NCBI RefSeq assembly: GCF_901933205.1
Contig: NC_044572.1
Span: forward strand, 76,815,465-76,879,464
Length of the DNA stretch: 64,000 nucleotides
Reading direction: 5' to 3'
DNA from: Camarhynchus parvulus
Lineage: Eukaryota; Chordata; Aves; Passeriformes; Thraupidae
The translations under genes and the position numbers were made by a program. Below the pieces are notes generated by a model. It saw nothing but the letters and a program-made list of their open reading frames with translations, was not told the origin of the DNA and did no database searches. Shown here piece after piece: positions 60,801-64,000 of the stretch; within the stretch, counting starts at the first letter, position 1, and each line of letters begins with the position of its first letter.

Positions 60801-62119
60801 TAGCACAGATATCAGCCTTTTCTGCCATCTGCCCCACAGTGGGAATACCAGATGAAATCAGACCAGTTTGCTAAGTGAGCATAGTGAAAGGCAGCTCCCT
60901 ACAGCTGATTAACTGTGGAAAGATCTTTGAAGTTGTGTATTAGCCATTAAGCAGAAAGGCAAATACACTGCACTCCTAAAGCCAGAAAAATTAAGAAATA
61001 CAGTGAAAGTAGTTCCACAAAGAAATGAACTTCTTCCCTTTCTTCATTTGATGAAAATTAGTTAAAATTAAGAGTGATTACAGGAGGCTTAGAAATAATC
61101 TTGGGAGTCAGTTGTTGATAACAAATTATACACAATTCACGATGACACTTCTTTTCTTTGATGGAAAATAACTGATCCCTACCAAATCTAGAGGCTTGAG
61201 TGCTCCTGTGCCTCAGACCATATGCTGATTCAAGCTTTAGCTTGATGAAAATCAGTAGAGTTAATCTAGTTTTAATCCTTAGAATAGCAGAGTAAACCTT
61301 TTCAAACGCAGGTGAGGCAGCTAGAAGATTAATACCACACATAATTCTTGAGATTCTTCCAAACCTGATTGGTTGGCATCAACCAGTATCATTTGAGACC
61401 AATTTCTACCATATATGAAAACAGTCAGCATATACGATTTAGTAGTTGAGATCCTTGTGTCTCTGGCCTCTAGCACATTATGCAAGACCAATATGAAGAG
61501 TGAATGTCCCAAAGGCATGGAGTAATAGATTTATGAGATGTAATAGGGAATGCCTTTAATAGGACATAGGAGTGCAGTTAAGATTTTCAATATTTAGTAT
61601 GAAACATCTGAGTTCTAATCTAAAGCTGAAAGCCTGAACACTAAAAATTACATTTCCAGGAGCAATTTCTCAGAGGGTGAGAAAAGGTGGGATGAACTCT
61701 TCATAGCGGTTGGAAGCTGACATTTTTAGCTAATAAACTCCTGAAGCAAGACTTTGTCAGGACTAGAAAAAGACTCAAAATCTGCAGCTTGCCACTTGCA
61801 AAGCTGCAAGTTTTCAGTCACGTTCATTTCTGTGAATAATGTTGTTCAGAACTTTTTTTTTATACAGTCATATTTCTTACAGAAGTCACTTGGAATTCAT
61901 ATTAGCTTTCCAGCAAATGTTGGAAATTTCTTAACTATAAGAGAGCACAAGTAGAGATAAAACCCTTTTTTGTTTCTTGAAAAATGGGTAAAATTTCATT
62001 ATGAGACTCAAGTGATTCAGCACAAAAGCAATTTCTGCTTCATGTTTAAAACTACCCACAGAAATTTTCATTAAAGATCAATATTTTTATTTAATAATCC
62101 CAAGATTCAATAACAGTCT

Positions 62120-62143
62120 AAAAAAAAAAAAAAAAAAAAAAAA
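62120..62143 (+). repeat. A24 homopolymer
   Basis: An uninterrupted run of 24 A. No retrocopied gene body is recognisable upstream and no matching target duplication was found, so it is called a simple repeat, not a retrocopy tail. Confidence 0.95.
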
Positions 62144-62429
62144 TCTGCTGTTTTCACAAAGGTCATATCAAGTTTTTCTAGAGTTTTAAACAACAAAGCT
62201 TTTAGGCAGCCCTAAGGTTGATTTGAACTATGGGAAAGCAAATGACAGAAACTTCCCAGAAAGGAAAATTATCCACATGAATTCTAAATTTGACTTTGAG
62301 AAAACCTCTGATTAACTGGAAACTAAAATAAAATCTAGAATTCATTCTTCCTCCCAGGGGATATACTTGTCCCCGATGTAGATGGGACAGTTTGAATAAC
62401 TCCATAATTTCCATTGACCTTTGTGATAG

Positions 62430-63330
62430 ACTCTTGGAATCACTGGTCATTTAGTCTACCTCCCCAGCCATGGGTGAGTAGATCATGTTCCACTGGATCA
62501 GGATGCCCAAGGCCTCATCCATTCTGGCCTTGAACACTTCCAGGGAAGGAGGATCCAAATGTCTCTGGGCAGACTGTTCCAGTGTCTCACCTTTTTCATA
62601 ATAAAAAGAAACTTACCTACCTTTAATCCAAATCTACACTCTGTCAGTGTAAAAGGGTTGGTCCTTGCCCCAGCATTACTAGTCCTAGTGAAAATATTTC
62701 CATATTTTTACAAGCCCATTATAAATAGTGAGAGGTCATATAATAAGGTCTTCCCAGAACCTTCTTTTCTCCAGACTGAATAATCACAACTCTCAAATTT
62801 TCCTCATATGGAAGGTGTTCTAGCCCTCAAAATATTTTTGTGGCCCACCTCTTGACCCAATTCAATTGGTCATTATCTTTCCTGTGTTGGAGGCCCCTGT
62901 AAGTGGACATAGTATTTCAGGTGAGGGCTCACAGTGGCAGAGGGGCAGAATCACCTCCCTTGACCTGTTCATCACTCCTCCTTTCATGTAGCACAGGATA
63001 TGATTGGCTTTCTGGGCTGTGAGCCCACACTTATGGGTCACATTTGGGGTTTCACCCACCTGTACCCCTGAATCCTTTGCAAAGCTGCTCTAAATCTAGT
63101 CTGTAATGTCACTGGTAGTACAGGTGATTGCCTGAAAACTTCATGAGGTTCACATGGGACCCCTCCTCAAGCCTGTCAAGGGATAGTGTCCCGTCCCTCG
63201 GATATATCAACTGTACCATTCAGCCACTTGCAAACCTGGAGAAGGTGCACTCAGTCCCACTATGTCTCTAATAAAGACATTGAAGAGTAACAGTACAGAT
63301 ATCTGAGGGACACCACTTGTTACTGTATAT
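62430..63330 (-). mobile_element. CR1 LINE 3' portion, 5'-truncated
   Basis: A minus-strand CR1 of about 900 bp. From the 3' side (low coordinate): AAGGCCTCATCCATTCTGGC and CTTGAACACTTCCAGGGA, then GGGCAGAATCACCTCCCTTG, TTGGCTTTCTGGGCTGTGAG and AACTTCATGAGGTTCACA, and finally GTGCACTCAGTCCCACTATG with ACATTGAAGAGTAACAGTAC and ACACCACTTGTTACTG. This corresponds to ORF2 from just after the FADD region to the 3' part. The very 3' terminus near 62415-62450 is blurred. The open stretch at 62862-63059 reads LTAQKANHILCYMKGG and SREVILPLCH, as in CR1. Several frames are used, so it is inactive. Confidence 0.9.
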
Positions 63331-64000
63331 GGGAATTTAGGGGAATATACTGAATATGTTACTTTTTACTGAAATGTGAGTCTGTGCTTCTCCTGACAGT
63401 GCTTACATATCCAGGGACACATTTCCTATCTCACAATTCTGCACTTTCCTAGTTTCAAGTATAACCCAGGTATTTCAGCTCAGAAAAATAGAATGGGTTA
63501 AAGTTTTATTTATGCTGTAAATGCTTGCAGTCACAACATTGGTTTTTTTTATTATTTTTCTCAGACAGGAAAAATCCAGAGACACACTTGCCTTCCTTGT
63601 AACTTCTGCAAGACTTCAAATGGAGCTTGTAATATTCATTGAGACATTCCAAGAGCTCCCTGAAGTTCAAGCTTTCACATCTAATAACTCCAAAAGTTAT
63701 AAAATCATTTGTAGTAAAGTTGTCTTGTTCTCCTGCTTTAATCAATTAACATCTCTTCTATCATATGCATTTATGAGGAAAATCATGGGGACCTGGTCAG
63801 TTTCTACTTTCACCAGCTAACTTCCTACAAAAAAGAATGTCAGGAACCACTACTAAAGTGGTTCACAAATTACATCTGGGACACATTAATCCTGGAAAGC
63901 AAATGTACTATCTTCACAAGTTCTTCCCTCTGATATATTTTAATACCTAGCCTAAACAATTAACCAAGAGCAAAGCAAAATCTATCCTCCTCCCAACAAG
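63331..64000. other. Unique non-coding end of window
   Basis: AT-rich. Two opposed short open frames (63506-63745 minus, 63521-63820 plus) overlap almost fully and resemble nothing known. No repeat recognised. Confidence 0.45.

Larger units (their letters stand above)
46541..62429. other. Sixteen kb with no recognised gene or transposon
   Basis: AT-rich sequence with short unrelated open frames only (106 codons or shorter). GC-richer patches at 47040-47400, 47960-48250 and 51540-51640 were read on both strands without finding a protein or repeat family. Noted sites: CTCF-like core at 47323-47335, a 15-mer duplicated at a 19-bp period (49235-49268), octamer at 50831-50838, RFX-like box at 52203-52215, G-quadruplex motif at 57818-57844, A14 at 56759-56772 and A24 at 62120-62143. 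Confidence 0.5.

Noticed and set aside
62120..62143. Retrocopy poly(A) tail
   Set aside because: No gene-like sequence upstream and no flanking duplication found by eye.
1..64000. tRNA, rRNA, CRISPR or bacterial-type operons
   Set aside because: No cloverleaf B-box set, rRNA wording or regular repeat-spacer array seen. Composition and repeats are those of bird nuclear DNA.

Overview
The window reads as nuclear DNA from a bird, probably a songbird (passerine). It is AT-rich and non-coding. There is no open frame above about 150 codons, no CpG-island-like stretch and no recognisable host exon, rRNA or tRNA. The bird assignment rests on nine CR1 (chicken repeat 1) LINE fragments in both orientations, several with the avian CR1 3' end and decayed CR1 ORF2 protein. 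The passerine assignment rests on four solo LTRs whose sequences I recognise as passerine-type endogenous retrovirus LTRs. That recognition is from memory, not from a database search. The stretch is best described as a gene desert or part of a very long intron.

Layout. 1-7341: AT-rich unique DNA with an A/C-rich tract (398-472), two close hairpins (4450-4531) and two minus-strand CR1 tails (5325-5457, 5968-6380). 7342-7860: partial minus-strand LTR. 7861-12785: unique DNA with the longest open frame (9076-9519) and a strong RFX X-box (10017-10029). 12786-13221: plus-strand LTR inside an A/C-rich tract. 13222-17104: a (TA)19 microsatellite and a perfect 67-nt hairpin (15590-15656) abutted by a smaller one (15570-15589). 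17105-17857, 20190-21290 and 23966-24764: plus-strand CR1 pieces, the middle one lacking its reverse-transcriptase core. 26030-26150 and 30930-31015: small CR1 relics on either side of a TAATTA-rich block (26787-27021). 31991-32381 and 42751-43297: minus-strand solo LTRs. 44306-46540: the largest CR1 copy, 2.2 kb, minus strand, still showing the reverse-transcriptase FADD box. 46541-62429: about 16 kb with no TE I recognise, a canonical G-quadruplex motif (57818-57844) and a second RFX-like box. 62430-63330: last CR1, minus strand.

No genes work together here. What can be read is retroelement insertion history (CR1 LINEs and solo LTRs), strand-asymmetric A/C or G/T tracts, a few DNA-structure motifs, and short motif clusters that could belong to distal enhancers. 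The most unusual single object is the perfect inverted repeat at 15590-15656. Repeat ends are approximate to about 5-30 bases because they were read by eye.
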